From the NCBI GenBank assembly GCA_947000775.1, contig CAMQGK010000637.1:24110001-24174000 (forward strand): a stretch of 64,000 bases of DNA, given 5' to 3'. Under the pieces are notes generated by a model, which saw nothing but the letters and a program-made list of their open reading frames with translations, did no database searches and was not told where the DNA came from. A program made the position numbers and the translations under genes. How positions within the stretch are numbered: position 1 is the stretch's first letter; every line of letters begins with the position of its first letter. Of the stretch, positions 23,451 to 35,658 are shown piece after piece. The stretch is from Pterois miles (lineage: Eukaryota; Chordata; Actinopteri; Perciformes; Scorpaenidae).

Positions 23451-26051
23451 TTTAAAGAAGTCCAGGATCAAAATGAACAGAACATGACCTTGGTCCAGAG
23501 AAGCATGGCCCAGGCCATATAGTGATGATGATACTGCTTTCCTGTCACTGTGGCTTTTCCATTTTTTTATACCAAGCATTGAAGGGTGAGAGCGGGAGTA
23601 GATTAAGGGGGGTCTGTTGTGGCAACCCAGAGAGGAAACAGTGGCAGGCTTCATCAACAGTTCTGCAGCATACGACTCACTATTAACACTGTTAACACTC
23701 TTAACAATCACATCCACTATTACTACGCTACAGGCTGAGGCTGGAGTTCACTGCCTGGTCAGGTCAAAATCGTGTGCTACAGCTTGCACCTCATGTAAAG
23801 TTAAAATGTGGCTCCACACAGCAGTTAATTTAACACTGTGTCCGTGAAATAAACTGGATAACCGGAGCACCAAGCTCTTCCTTTGAATTTTAAACCTGTG
23901 TCAGTTTTCTTTTCGACCGAGCTGCGGGATGAAGCAAACAGACGGTGTTTTACTGCCATCCGCTCGTCTCTTCATTAGAATGCAGCACCAGCCTGCAGCT
24001 GCACGCAGAGTGGAGAGAGAGGAATGATGAAACCAGAGCTAAAAATAGCTGCCTCCCAGGATCCCCCCTCATACGGCACTGTAAACACAGAAAGCCAGCG
24101 ACAGGCAGCACCAGCCAAGATCTGCCTGCCTCTGTGTGTGTGTTGGACACATTGCAGCCCCCCCCCCCCCCCCCGTCATAAACCAGTGTTTGGTTTGGCA
24201 AGCATGCATCATCGAGCTGCTGTACAATTAAAGCCATCTGTGGGGTTTTTACTCGGAACAAGTCTGGGGGACGCTGCCGCCTCGCAGCTCTGCAGCAAAC
24301 ACAAAGCAATCACCTTGAAGTACAAATCACCTCCAGGTAAAAAATCTGTGACAACAGGACAGTCACCTTTATCACAAGGTAAGTTATTACACGACAGGGT
24401 GTCCCACCTTTTACACACTATAAGCAAACAGTGTCAAAACCTGTACACATAAAGCCAGGCCCTGCTAATCTCAGAGTAAACTAGGCAGCATCACGAAATA
24501 AGCTGTAACTGATTCTGTAGAAATTTGTTACCACATAATCACCAAAGAAGAAATAATTGTGTCATCCAATTTAAAGCTACCTAGCAATTAAGGTGTCGCA
24601 AATCTATATATAGATGTACATATAATCACCTTGACTGGTCTCACAGGAATCCAGATGGTTGGGGAGTTTCTAGTCAATGCAAATTAAATCAGGATGATGA
24701 CGTCAGCAATACAAACAACCTCAAAGCTCCACACTACAACTACAACAACAACAGCAACAACAACAACAACAGCTCCTCGTGACTGAGGAGGACAACATGT
24801 GCACCACAGCCCGGTGACGACAGAGGAACCCCCGGAGATATAAACTGTAATGTTTGGGCCAGATGAGCTTTTAACAGCCTGAACCAAAAATACTGCAGAG
24901 CAGCTTCACCACATTCGACCCAACCACTGACTGAATGAACAGTTGTTTGTGCTGGATGCTGAGTTAGAGCATTGATACCTCTGATCAATGAGAGCAGTAG
25001 GCTACACCTGAGGGATGAGAAGGCTGTTATATGCATTATCTGCTTTAAATCGATCAACACAACACCCTCATGAAGAGTACAAATAAGACCTGTATTCCAT
25101 CCAGTGTTGCCGGATGCTGAAAACCAAATCATACAATGACTCCAGAATCAAAAAATCAAATTTCAAGATCAAACATCCACTGCTGAGCACCAAAAATTTG
25201 TTAGTCTGTGCCGTGGTTCACAGTAAATCTATAGATTTATAGACTGCAAAGGATTCTGTACTATGGTCCACCATTCATAATGCAGCCTACAGGGCACACT
25301 ATGCATCCTGGTATGCAAGCAAATAAGGTACAGGTAATAAAGGATATTTCTGTATCATACTAGGTGTTAGAGCAGTTTTTTTGCATTTGATTATCATTAA
25401 AATGTACATTGTTGTACCATTGAAAATGTTTGCTGTACATTACAATTAAGGTCAATTAGCTGTAGAATGGGCTTTGATCCATTTAGACTCTATGATGTGT
25501 GTTTTGTCCTATTAGCACGTTCTCCTCTAGTCGTCTTGTTATTGGACAATTAGGATCCCTTCAAGTGTGATTAGTGCGAGTTTGGCTTCAGTAGAGCAGG
25601 ATGTGGAGCAGCAGTTTTTCTGACCACAGATTGTAGACTGTCTTTCCAGTGGAATTGGTCATATGGATATATGTTTTTGTTTATTTAAATTTTCATGGAA
25701 TAAACTACTTTTCAGTCACAATATGAGCCTCTTCTTTTAAGCTGAGCATGGACACTGAGCGTCTGCAGAAGGCAAGTGAAAGTTGGAGATAGTAGTCTAC
25801 CTGAGTCAGAAACCTTTACAAATAGATGTTAGTCATTTTATTTTGGTAATTTATTTGCTTGACTGCGAAGAACGAGAGCTGCTCTGAGGGACGTAGCAAT
25901 ATACCAGGCGAAAACAATGTGTAGAGCCGGGTTTATTTCGACTGAGTGGGTCACTGTTGGAAAGATGGACCAAGACGTTTTAGGTGACGGTTATGTAGTT
26001 TCTGTTGAGTTTGAATGAAATGTGTTTTAGAGTGTGTTTTGAAATGTGTTT
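23451..26051. other. Non-coding stretch with simple repeats
   Basis: It holds a C17 tract (24158-24174), a (CAA)n-rich run (24736-24772) and a consensus MEF2 site CTAAAAATAG (24039-24048). The frames at 23945-24452 are open by GC richness. I found no splice-bordered exon or domain. Confidence 0.45.
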
Positions 26052-26358
26052 GGCGGCAGTAGCTCAGTCCGTAAGGACTTGGGTTAGGACGCGGAGGTCA
26101 CCGGTTCAAGTCCCCCATGGACCAAGACCAACTGGTTGCTGGAGAGGTGCCAGTTTACCTCTTGGGCACTGCCGAGGTGCCCCTGAGCAAGGCACCGAAC
26201 CCCCAACTGCTCTGGGCGCTTGTCAGGAGCAGCCCCCTCACTCTGACATCTCTCCATTGACATGTATATGTACTGTGTGAACAACAGAGTGTAAAACTGA
26301 ATTTCCCCACTGTGGGACTAATAAAGGAATATCTTTCTTTCTTTCTTTCTTCTTTCTT
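26052..26358 (+). mobile_element. tRNA-derived SINE, copy 2, with LINE-like tail
   Basis: The head 'ggcggcagtagctcagtccg' and B box 'cggttcaagtcc' indicate tRNA ancestry and an internal RNA polymerase III promoter. The body matches copy 1. The 3' tail 'gaatttccccactgtgggac' plus 'taataaaggaatat' and a (CTTT)n run (26331-26358) resembles a LINE 3' end, as expected if the SINE borrows LINE machinery. The same tail occurs alone at 11153-11216 and 39712-39738. Confidence 0.85.
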
Positions 26359-26380
26359 TATGATACTCCGCTGCTCGAGC

Positions 26381-26422
26381 AGCTGATCTCTCAGCTGATC
26401 TCTCAGCTGATCTCTCAGCTGA
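26381..26422. repeat. 12-bp minisatellite AGCTGATCTCTC x 3.5
   Basis: Three perfect units (26381, 26393, 26405) are followed by AGCTGA. It sits just beyond the SINE tail. Confidence 0.9.
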
Positions 26423-28794
26423 AACAACACCGGTGAGGCACCACACAGAGGAAAGCGACTATATCATACTCTATTATACCAAACAAAACTTTAGGTTAGT
26501 CAAACCAAACTTAAACTCTGCAAACAAATGTAGTTAGTTAATGATATGCTGATCCCGGAAACATACCAGACAGCGGCAAAGTGCAGCTCACCACAATAAT
26601 TACATTTTTCTACTGGGCACGTTCGTGCATTTCAGGTGGAAAGAAATTCTTTGTTACATAGGTCAACATGTCACAAGCTCCGCAGGCCTCGGGCGGCTGC
26701 CACAGCTTTCAAACAACACTGCAGGGCAGCTCGCCACAGGCCACAATTCGCCACTGCTCAGGTGTGTTTTCAGTGCAACTCCTAGCCTTTTAAGTAACGG
26801 TTACTGCTGTGGGAGTCAAGCGAGTTACTCGGACATGCTAATGTTTGCAGCTTGCATTAGAGATTAACACACTGTTTAATCCCTTCCTCACACATTTGCG
26901 CTTCTGCTTTTGGTTTCAGAAAGGCTAAAAAAAACAAACACCAATCTCCACCATCTTACAGATTATCTCTCTAACTACAGCCTCATTCACACACAACTTG
27001 GCATGTAGAGAAGCTTGACAGCTAACGAACGGTCAGTTTCAATATGGAAAAACTGACTTGTTGTTGGGCTGACCAAACATAACGTTCATGTTTCCTGCTC
27101 ACTTCATCAGTTCCTTGGATCTTTTTGTCTTGTCTAACTAATAATCCGTCAATCACACATCAATAACTGATTAACAGGAGCTGATGGCACCATTGCTAAC
27201 ACATGCAAAGACGTTGCACACCTACACAGGTGATTTCACATCACTTACCTGATCAGACTCCTTCTTAGGACTGCGTGGGTGCTTACAAACTGACTGACAT
27301 CTCTCCAATCAGCTAGAACACCTGTGGGGATGCACAGGACACCTATTACGTTACATTTTGTACCTTTTAAGCAATGTGTTGTTATTGTTGGATGAATTCT
27401 TTAACTTTACCATATAGCACCACAACAATTAATTGTAAAAACTCCTAAAAATGCTGGGTCTACCTTGAAGTTCGTGTTCATGAGTCTATAAATGGGACTC
27501 ATCCACAGTTCTGCTCTAAACAGGCTATAAAATCTATTCACAGAGCAGTCTGTCATTAAAGATAAACACAAAGTCAGCTGCTGTCCAAAAACATTTTAAA
27601 TATCACTCCCATCCAGACGCCCCCCATGTATTCATGTGGTAACCTAAAAGGTCTGCCTCTCTTTTGTGCATGTCGGTGCAATAATACAGCCTTCATGTTC
27701 TCAGATCCACGATGGATCAGAGATCATAGAGAAACTGAGGGAGACGGGTTTCCATGGCAATACTGTTTCTTTTCCCTTCTCCCCAGCTTTGACGTCATAT
27801 CAGGCTCCCTGGTAAACCTTTAGCACAAAGGTGTGTATGCACAGAGAGCAGGATGAATACAGAAATGGGTGACTGCAGAGATCCATATTCACTGTGAAAG
27901 TGGTGTGAATCATCTACTGACTAACAGGAGCTCCTGTTTCTCCATACTGGCATGCTTCCATTTATCTTATCTCTCATGTTTTATAGACACAACTGCTTTG
28001 ATAATCTCAAAATAATCTTCTTTAAGTCTTCTATCTTTCATTCAAACTAAACCGGAAATCCATTTAGACTCCTTACATCTAATGTTTTATAAAATGATGT
28101 TGATATCACAGCAGGCAGGAAACATCCTGACAGCTGCTTTTAACTGATGCTGTTCCTTCAGTGGTGCACTTCAATCAGCTTTTAGAGGTTATTTGGTTGT
28201 ATAAACTCAGCCGTACCCTAGTTTAATACTCTGTGTACAATACTGCCATCTTGTGGCTTCCAGTGACAATTGTACTTGTAGGTTGTTTTTGAATCTAAAC
28301 AGACAGAAAAACATCAGGCAGCAGAAAATTAACCTAACACAAGAGCCCTGTTAATATACAGTAGTTCTTGTGATATTAAGTTGGAATCAAAGCACTTCAT
28401 ACAGTAAATGTTAAAACAATCACTTCTATGGGTTTCCCTTCTGGATCTTTACTTTAGCGCCTTACATTCATTTTAATAACGGGGTATTACTAAGAATCAT
28501 TATTGTTTTATAATAGAGGTCACTGCTGTTATGCAGCAACAATTACTTTCTCATGTTTTCTTTAACACATAAAATATTCATAACAAATAGCTTAAATTAG
28601 AGATTAATTAATCAATGAATAATGCGTATTAAAAATACCTTTTTTTACTTTACTGAGGTTTTTTTGGTACATGCATACATACTTGATTTTACCATATCCC
28701 CAGTGCAAAATAATCATAGTCATAAAATACATAAAATATTATTTAATGTATAGGCCATGTTAAAAACTCTCCTTGATTATACATACAGCATATT
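26423..28794. other. Non-coding stretch
   Basis: No gene is recognised. There is AT-rich sequence toward 28500-28790. Open frames are short and without domains. Confidence 0.5.
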
Positions 28795-29518
28795 AGGGCT
28801 GTCAAACGATCAAAATATTTAATCACGATTAATCACTTGATTGTCCATGATTAATTGAATTAATTGCAAATTAAACACATTTTTTTATCTGTTCAAAATG
28901 TACCTTAAAGGAAGATTTGTCAGGTATTTAATACTCTTATCAACAGAGTGAGTGGGCAAATACGCTGCTTTATGCAAATGTATGTATATATTTATTACTG
29001 GAAATCAATTAACACTAGTACTGCACTTAGCATAAAAAAATATGCTCAAATCATAACATGGTAAACTGCAGCCCAACAGGTAACAACAGCTGTCAGTGTG
29101 TCAGTGTACTGACTTGACTATGACTTGCCTCAGACTGCATGTGATTATCATAAGTGGGCATGTCTGTAAAGGGGAGACTGGTGGGTACCCACTGAACCCA
29201 TTTTCATTCACATATCTGGAGGTCAGAGGTCAAAGGACCCCTTTGAAAATGGCCATGTCAGTTTTTCCTCGCCAAAATTGAGTCTGGAGCATTATTTAGC
29301 CTCCTTTGTGACGAGCTACTATGACGCGGTTGGTTCCGATGGATTCTTTAGGTTTTCTTGTTTCAAAAGATGCCAGTATCTTCACTCTAGCTTTAAAGCT
29401 GAGCCCATTAAAACCTCCACATATACACAACGGCTTGAATGCGTTAAAAAAATTGACTGGAATTAAAACTAATTTGCATTAACGCATTATTATTTTGTTA
29501 ACTTTGTCTGTCAATCCT
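28795..29518 (+). mobile_element. Dispersed DNA-transposon-like repeat, copy 3 (nearly complete)
   Basis: It starts AGGGCTGTCAAACGATCAAA and 'aatcacgattaatc', and ends 'gcattaacgcattattattt', 'tgttaactttgtctgtcaat'. Ends of the form AGGGCTGTCAA...TTGACAGCCCT are typical of small fish hAT-like elements; here the right tip is mutated. It is collinear with copies 1 and 2 and has no coding capacity. Confidence 0.75.
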
Positions 29519-29946
29519 GCCATACACAATCCATCTTTTGATAACTAACAAGTAAGAGGTGATAATTCATATGGAAGAAACAGATGCACAGAAGTAAACA
29601 ACTCTTGTTATAACATCTAAGATCTGGCTCATTTTTGGCTCCAGCATGGCAGGGTGCTTTCCCTCCTTAGACCTCAGGTCCAAATTAAGGTCCCAGCAGG
29701 TCCGTGTGTGTGCCAGGTATGCGCCATAAAGGTGTGAACGAAGGTGCATGGGTTTGGCAGGTGTGTGAAGGAGACTGTGAGAATATTGGCTGAGGGTGTC
29801 ATGGGCAGGGAGCCACATCGCAGGGACACGACCTCTCTGCAGTGGGTCTCCTCAGAGGGCAAGAGGGTGACAAGAGCCCGAAAGTAAATGTATCTCGTCC
29901 AGCTACGGCAGCGTTTCTCTCTGGATCTGGGAGTGCTGTTTTGTGA

Positions 29947-29948
<2 letters not shown>

Positions 29949-30034
<86 letters not shown>
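29949..30034. repeat. Compound (TG)n(TA)n microsatellite
   Basis: About 22 TG units run directly into about 21 TA units. The open frames that cross it on both strands are artefacts of the repeat. Confidence 0.95.
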
Positions 30035-30039
<5 letters not shown>

Positions 30040-30252
30040 TTGCTTCACATTCAAGAACAATGGGAAAATGATCAAGGGGCCTCGCTGTCAGATGAGTAAT
30101 GGGTCATGGCTCTCTCTAGGGTTCATTCCTCTTCTATATGCTCAAGTCAAATCAAATAGGAGTAACCAGCTGAACTTACTGTCTGTGTGCAATGAATAGA
30201 TCTGTCTGTTAACATCACGGAGACAAACTGAAAACTAGACATCTCAACTTAC

Positions 30253-30367
30253 CCGTCTTCTCTCTGTTGATCTGTGCTCCTTTAGACTGGTGTGTAGCAA
30301 CAAAGAGGTCCGTCTGACATCCAGCTGCTCTGGTGACTTTCTGCATGTTGTCACGCAGGAACTCTGT
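30253..30367 (-). CDS. Candidate internal exon of an unidentified minus-strand gene
   Basis: Read on the minus strand, this 115-nt block is bounded by an acceptor region ('gctagagag|ACAGAG') and an excellent donor (ACGG|gtaagt). One frame is open throughout and contains TEFLRDNMQKVTRAAGCQTD followed by a short polar tail ending in NREKT. It would follow the four-codon exon at 31095-31106 in phase only if the third AG of 'agagag' is used. The first AG leads quickly to a stop. I do not recognise the protein. A second minus frame is also open here, so coding status rests on the splice sites and the promoter context. No further exon to the left could be identified. Confidence 0.3.
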
Positions 30368-30649
30368 CTCTCTAGCGGTTGGAAACATGAAAACAGATAA
30401 CAGCTGAAATTACTTGTCTCACGAGTCAAACATACTTAACAGTTTATAAGATATTAACAACAACAGTAGCTTTAGATTTGAAATAACTGAAACATGTATT
30501 CAGTTCATTTTGTCTGCACCAGGTGGTAGCTCTGGCCATTTTTTATAATATTAAACACTACTATCTTAAAAGTAATTATCATGTCACACAAACCACTGAG
30601 TTAATCTTGTGGTTTGGACTGTAAAACCGTATTGTCTGTGGTGCTCTGC

Positions 30650-31220
30650 ACAGATCTGACACCTGCCCGCCCGACCGCCCGTCTGCTCACACCCCCCGGC
30701 TCTCTGAGGCGCTTTGCGCCGCGGTGCCACGGCACGGAAGTCCCTGGTAGAGAATAACCTTATGTTTTTAGGTTAAAAGAAGGTAATTATGTAGAGTTTT
30801 GCTACAGCCATTCTTGTCATCTTACCTCGCAACGTCTGCTGTCACAAGTTGACGTTGACTTCAGCACCGTCCATCTAACGTTAGCTAGCGATATTAGCTT
30901 TCGTTTCTAACTGTTACTAGCTGGTCTCTGAGGTGCATCCTTCATAAAATCACGTTAAGAGGGCTGCGCATCCTATATCATTTAGTAACCAGTAGGAAAC
31001 TTACTCTCAGTTAACACGTCTCCACTTCCTCCCACAGTACAAAAGTGAAGCCAAAATATCCCGGATAGAGGAGAGAGAAACTGATGTTAGTTACCTGAGC
31101 CGCCATGTTAATATTTAACGTCTTTTAAAACCAGAGCCTGCGCAGTAGTGAACGAGGTGCTGAGGTCCCGCCCACACACCCGTCGGAGCCAATCACAAGT
31201 CGAACACTGACGCAGCTCGC
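30650..31220 (-). promoter_or_regulatory. CpG-rich promoter region
   Basis: CpG-dense blocks ('cccgcccgaccgcccgtct' near 30667, 'gaggcgctttgcgccgcggt' near 30707, 'acacccgtcggagccaatca' near 31176) contrast with the AT-rich surroundings. It contains a GC box ('cccgcccac', about 31168), a CCAAT box (31189-31193) and 'cctgcgcag' (about 31137), which is NRF1-like. It is probably the promoter of the minus-strand gene starting at 31106. Bidirectional use is possible, but no plus-strand exon was found. Confidence 0.5.
31095..31106 (-). CDS. Candidate first coding exon (MAAQ) of an unidentified gene
   Basis: On the minus strand, aacATGGCGGCTCAG|gtaact gives a Kozak-like start (A at -3, G at +4), four codons and a GT donor. 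It lies about 80 bp downstream of a CCAAT box and a GC box inside a CpG-rich stretch. Such 'ATGGCGGC' starts beside CpG-rich promoters are typical of vertebrate housekeeping genes. The downstream partner may be the exon at 30253-30367. The identity of the gene is unknown. Confidence 0.4.
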
Positions 31221-33329
31221 TAAGGAGCCAGCTAGCTGCTATGTTAGCACCATAGCTGTTTGGCTAAAGACACAAGTAACCACAGTATCTCTATCTAAGT
31301 ATATTTATGATGAAACTGACTGCTGTTCTTCCAACTTGTGGCGGGTTTGTTGAGGTTGTGAGAAATGGTGGAGTCCATGAAAGTTCATTTATCAGTGCAC
31401 AATAAGTTAATATTGTACAGTATACTATAATTTCAGTCATACATTGTTTTTCTTGGTAATTTTATAACATGTCTGAGGAAAACATTAATATTCTGAACCG
31501 ACTCTGTCCAGACTCAGACAGTAACGTTATTGCTGTTGCTTAGCAGCGGTGGCGTTCTCGTCGTAACCTCTTGAACGTAACGCATTGCATTTAAGTGCTG
31601 GAGTTCCCAAGTTCCATTTGAAGGCACCATACCAGATGGGAAGTACATGTACTCCATATGTGAGGCGTGTAAGTGGTTAAGTCATGAAGAACACAGCTGC
31701 TAAGCAACGTTTCTGTCCGAGTCTAGAAGCCACGGAGGCTAACAATTTAGAAAGCTAGCAAGTTGGTAACATAACGCAGGAAATGCAAAAACATAACGAC
31801 AGAGGAGAAAGATGAGAATATCAACATTTTCCTAAGACATAAAATTACCACGAAAAACAATATACAACTAAAATAACAATATATTAACTTATGTCATCCA
31901 TCTTTATATACTGTATAGTCTGTTGTCTAACTCCACAATTCAGTACTATGTAGTCTATGGTCTTTTTACATGTTTTCAGTTATTATTTTCTAACATGTAA
32001 AAGGCCCCAGCGACCATCAACCATATGTTGTGATCTTCCCTAAAACTTGTTCTTTGTAATGTACAATTGCTATTTTTGGTATAGTCTCAGTTTCAGATGA
32101 ATTTCAATAATGTCCATGCTCACTTACAGCACATAAGGGCACTGCCTTTTCCTCTCTATTAGCAAGACGCTCTTTAAATGGAGGGATGTAAGCCCTCCAT
32201 CACACAACTAAAGGATCGGAACTAAAGATGTGATGCAGAGCATCACAGAGCTTGGCTCCATTAAGAGATTTTACAAAACCTGGGACCCATTAACAGACTA
32301 TGTGAATAGCCTACCTGGCCTGGAACTATGAACTCATATCTTTACAGGTCCTATTTATGCTTTTGTTGTTGTTTTACTGTATTCCTTTCTTTCTGTATTT
32401 CTACCTTTAGATGAGCTTACCCGTACATTAATGTCTTGTCTGATAAATGGGGGAAAAAAAATCAATAATTGAAGCGTTAAATTAAAGAAAAGAGAAAGAG
32501 ATTATAAACCCTGGCTCAGCTTCAGTGGATTTTGGGCTCCAGTCTCAGGCGAGTGTCTCCGACCACATACAGTACTGCTATGTTAATGATATAGTGTGTT
32601 TTTTAGTGCAGATCTAAGAGCTTTTACGTAAACTGTAGTGGTGTTCATCATGGCTGCTTTCATCCTGAATCAGCATCAGATGAAACTGTGCCCTTCAAAC
32701 AGGCCGGGGTGTCATGTCGCAGCCTTTCATCAGCGGCCTGCGGTGCATCAGCAATCATCACTTATTGAACAAGCCATTAAGTGTATTTTTGCTGGGAGAC
32801 ATTTTCAGGAAAACAGCGTACGTCATGGAGTGTTTTACTCCTATAAATACTGTTATAAACCCTACAGACAGACAGATGCTTCAGCAGCTTCAGCTCTAGC
32901 TGTCTGAGCTGCTCTCTCTTCTATTTTTAACCCTGCAGTAGATTTTGTTTAATGTATTTGACCCTCTGTCTTGACTGTATGTTCTTCCCTCCCTCCCTCT
33001 CTCTTACTAGTCCATCTCTCTTCTCCCATCTCTCCATTCTTGCCATACAAGGTAACACTTGCTGCCAGAAACGACATTCTTTTCCTGGATTAACATAATT
33101 CCTCTCAGCTGCGGAGACCAATCATATCCACACAAGTTATAAATAACTGTGCTGGAGGAAATGTGGGGCTTGAGGGGAGACATACTACAACAGAAATGTT
33201 TTAGGACTCTGTAAGGAGGTTTTAGTTAATTACAAATAATCATAAAACATCTACATGATACAGATGGTACTATATATTAGAACAATAGTGAACACAAGCT
33301 CAATTTTTTTATGGAGGACAGAGCTTGCC
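31221..33329. other. Non-coding stretch
   Basis: No exon is recognised. The open frame at 32638-32907 has no domain, and the sequence at 32970-33010 is CT-rich low complexity. Confidence 0.5.
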
Positions 33330-33800
33330 ACAATCAAAATAAATAAAGAACTGGCTTCACAAATAAATATGCCATTAAATAAACCAAGAATAATATTAAA
33401 AATAAATGTAGGCATTAAAATGTACTCTGACCCCATGACATATGGGTGTAATGATACTGAAATACATAAGGAAATGTATAAAGAAAAAAAAAGGATACAG
33501 AAATAAAAATATAATAAATAAAGGTTTGGGTAAATAAATGGGGGGGGGGGGGGGTGCAGAGAGGAAACTCGGGCATAAATAAATAAATACATGCAATTTA
33601 ATAATGAATGAATACATTTAAAAATCTATTTTTAAAGTTAATATAAATAAATAAAAGGAATTAAATTAAATAGAAGAGTAGATATATCGAGGAGTAACAC
33701 AAATATAAATAAATAAACAAGTAAGAAAAATTAAAACTGAAACATTAATGTCACATTTTAATCAATTAATAAATGCCTACATTTATTTTAAAAGTTATTT
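33330..33800 (+). repeat. AT-rich dispersed repeat with a G15 tract
   Basis: 'gccattaaataaaccaagaa', 'taatattaaaaataaatgta' and 'taaaatgtactctgacccca' recur at 54136-54185 and, inverted, at 54725-54780. Related words occur near 49216-49262. A G15 run sits at 33540-33554. It is non-coding. Confidence 0.6.
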
Positions 33801-35658
33801 TTGGTTCATCTGGCCTCCATACATTCTGTGAAACCAAACTCTTGACCTGAAGGGATAGAAGACAATCTTTATAAAACAATAATGGAAAAAAAAATATTGC
33901 TGTTGAAAAACAGGGCATGTATTCCACATGTCAATAATCCAATATGTTTATCCTCACATCCTGTGCAGCTAGCAATACAGCATCAGTCTTATTGATTTCA
34001 CAGCTTGTTTTCTGAAAACCAATGACCTAAAAAATAAACGAGGCACCTTAAGTAAGAGCCAAGCTAAAAAGACACGTATGTCTTAATATTTCCTTTAAAA
34101 GTGTCTGTGAATACTTCCCACATGAATCTGGCTCCAAAGAGCTCCAGTGCCTTTCAGCACTGATGCTGGGTGATAATAAAGTCTGGCTCACAGTCTGTGT
34201 CCCAGTTCATCCTACAGGTGTTGAATGGAGGTGATGCTCGGGCTCTGTGCAGGCCAATCAATCCAATCAATCACAGTTTCTTTATGGAGATGGATTTGTG
34301 CACAGGGGCCTTGGAAGCACACTGTTGTCTCAAATATAACTGTATGCTGTAGCATTAAGGTTTCTGTTAACTGAAACTAAGGGACTGAGTCCATCAAACA
34401 GACTAAAAGTACACACAACTATCTGGGCTGCAGCTCCCAACATCATCCACTAGAGGGTGCCCACCGGCTCACTGTGATGTGTATTATCTCCCCTGAATCC
34501 CTTCTGTTACCCACTAAAAGCATCAGAGGTTGAGGTAAACAAAGAGGCTTTAGAGGTGAATAACTCCAGCTGGGAGAACGTGCTGGCTGGACTCCCTTTG
34601 TGTTGTCGGGGTCACAGCGTTGTTCTAGTGAGCCGAGCGTCAGCACTAACAGCAGCTGGCATGCTCCGGGCTCTTACTGGCAAATCCCACTGAGTCATCA
34701 GCAAGCTGCACCTCTTTGTCCACAGGTTTAGCTGAGCTCTGTGAACCCCCTGCTGTACTCCTATCAGCTGAGAGTCACAGGATCGTCTGCACAGACGCTC
34801 AGCCACACCAGACTGGGATATGTACAGTAGCATGAAGACTAGAGGAGGACCGATACATGCTTGACCACAAATAGAGTGTGTCTACTGCATGCACATATAC
34901 ACCAGTATCATCACTCAAATGCTGCTATCTTTATTTGAGGCTGAATGCTCTTTGCAGTCATAAAAATGACATCTGCTCTGTTTTAACTTAATGCATGTTT
35001 GTGTATAATAAAGTCTGATATTGCATAAATCACATCTCACTCATTTAGTTTTTGTAAGTGAATCATCTGAAGTCACTCAGTGACTCAGTGGTGTGGAAGA
35101 GCAAAAGTAGATATTACTTTTATTTTGTTATTTTTCATTTTTATTGTATTTGCATTTTTATTTCATATTATTCTATTCATATTGCAATGTTCAACTACTA
35201 CTACTACTAATAATAATGATATTTAATGTTAATATTTTGCTAGTATTTGCTAGTATTTTGCTGTTTTTGTCTCTTAAACTCTGATCACCTTGTTTGGCTG
35301 TTATTAAAGGGTTATCTTTGATCAATGACAATCACTTTATCAGTCTTTTTATTCAGCACTGTGTTCCTCAGTGTCCACTGGGTCTTGCACTGCTATTCAG
35401 CTCAGTGCCACTGGTGGCATCATATTTTTTTCTGTTAGACATAAACCAATAATATTTAGTCCTTATAGTTATAAGGTAGTTATTGTTGTTCATGTACTGA
35501 GATCGCAGGACAATCAGAGCCCCACAAAGATTAGGGCCCACAAAGGTCTAGGACCGGATCTGCAGCTATGAGTGGGCGTGCATTCATGATGGCTGTCATC
35601 AGTGTGCAAAGCACTTTGTGGGTCAAGCGAGTGTTTCTTCCTTAGAAGATGATGTCTT
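33801..35658. other. Non-coding stretch
   Basis: No gene or named repeat is recognised. Short frames on the minus strand at 34443-34833 show no domain. Confidence 0.5.

Noticed and set aside
24039..24048. Consensus MEF2 site CTAAAAATAG
   Set aside because: A 10-bp match is expected by chance in a window of this size, and there is no nearby gene to regulate.
24684..25132. Minus-strand frames with Val- or Leu-runs
   Set aside because: They arise from the (CAA)n-rich tract at 24736-24772.
26052..26140. Possible tRNA gene
   Set aside because: A- and B-box-like words are present, but the segment continues into a SINE body and repeats at 23141. No intact cloverleaf was apparent.
29674..30199. 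Open frames on both strands crossing 29949-30034
   Set aside because: They are produced by the (TG)n(TA)n tract (runs of CV, IY, TH) and have no protein character outside it.
33251..33617. Hydrophobic minus-strand frames resembling a membrane protein
   Set aside because: They lie in an AT-rich dispersed repeat with a G15 tract. Phe/Ile/Leu richness follows from composition.
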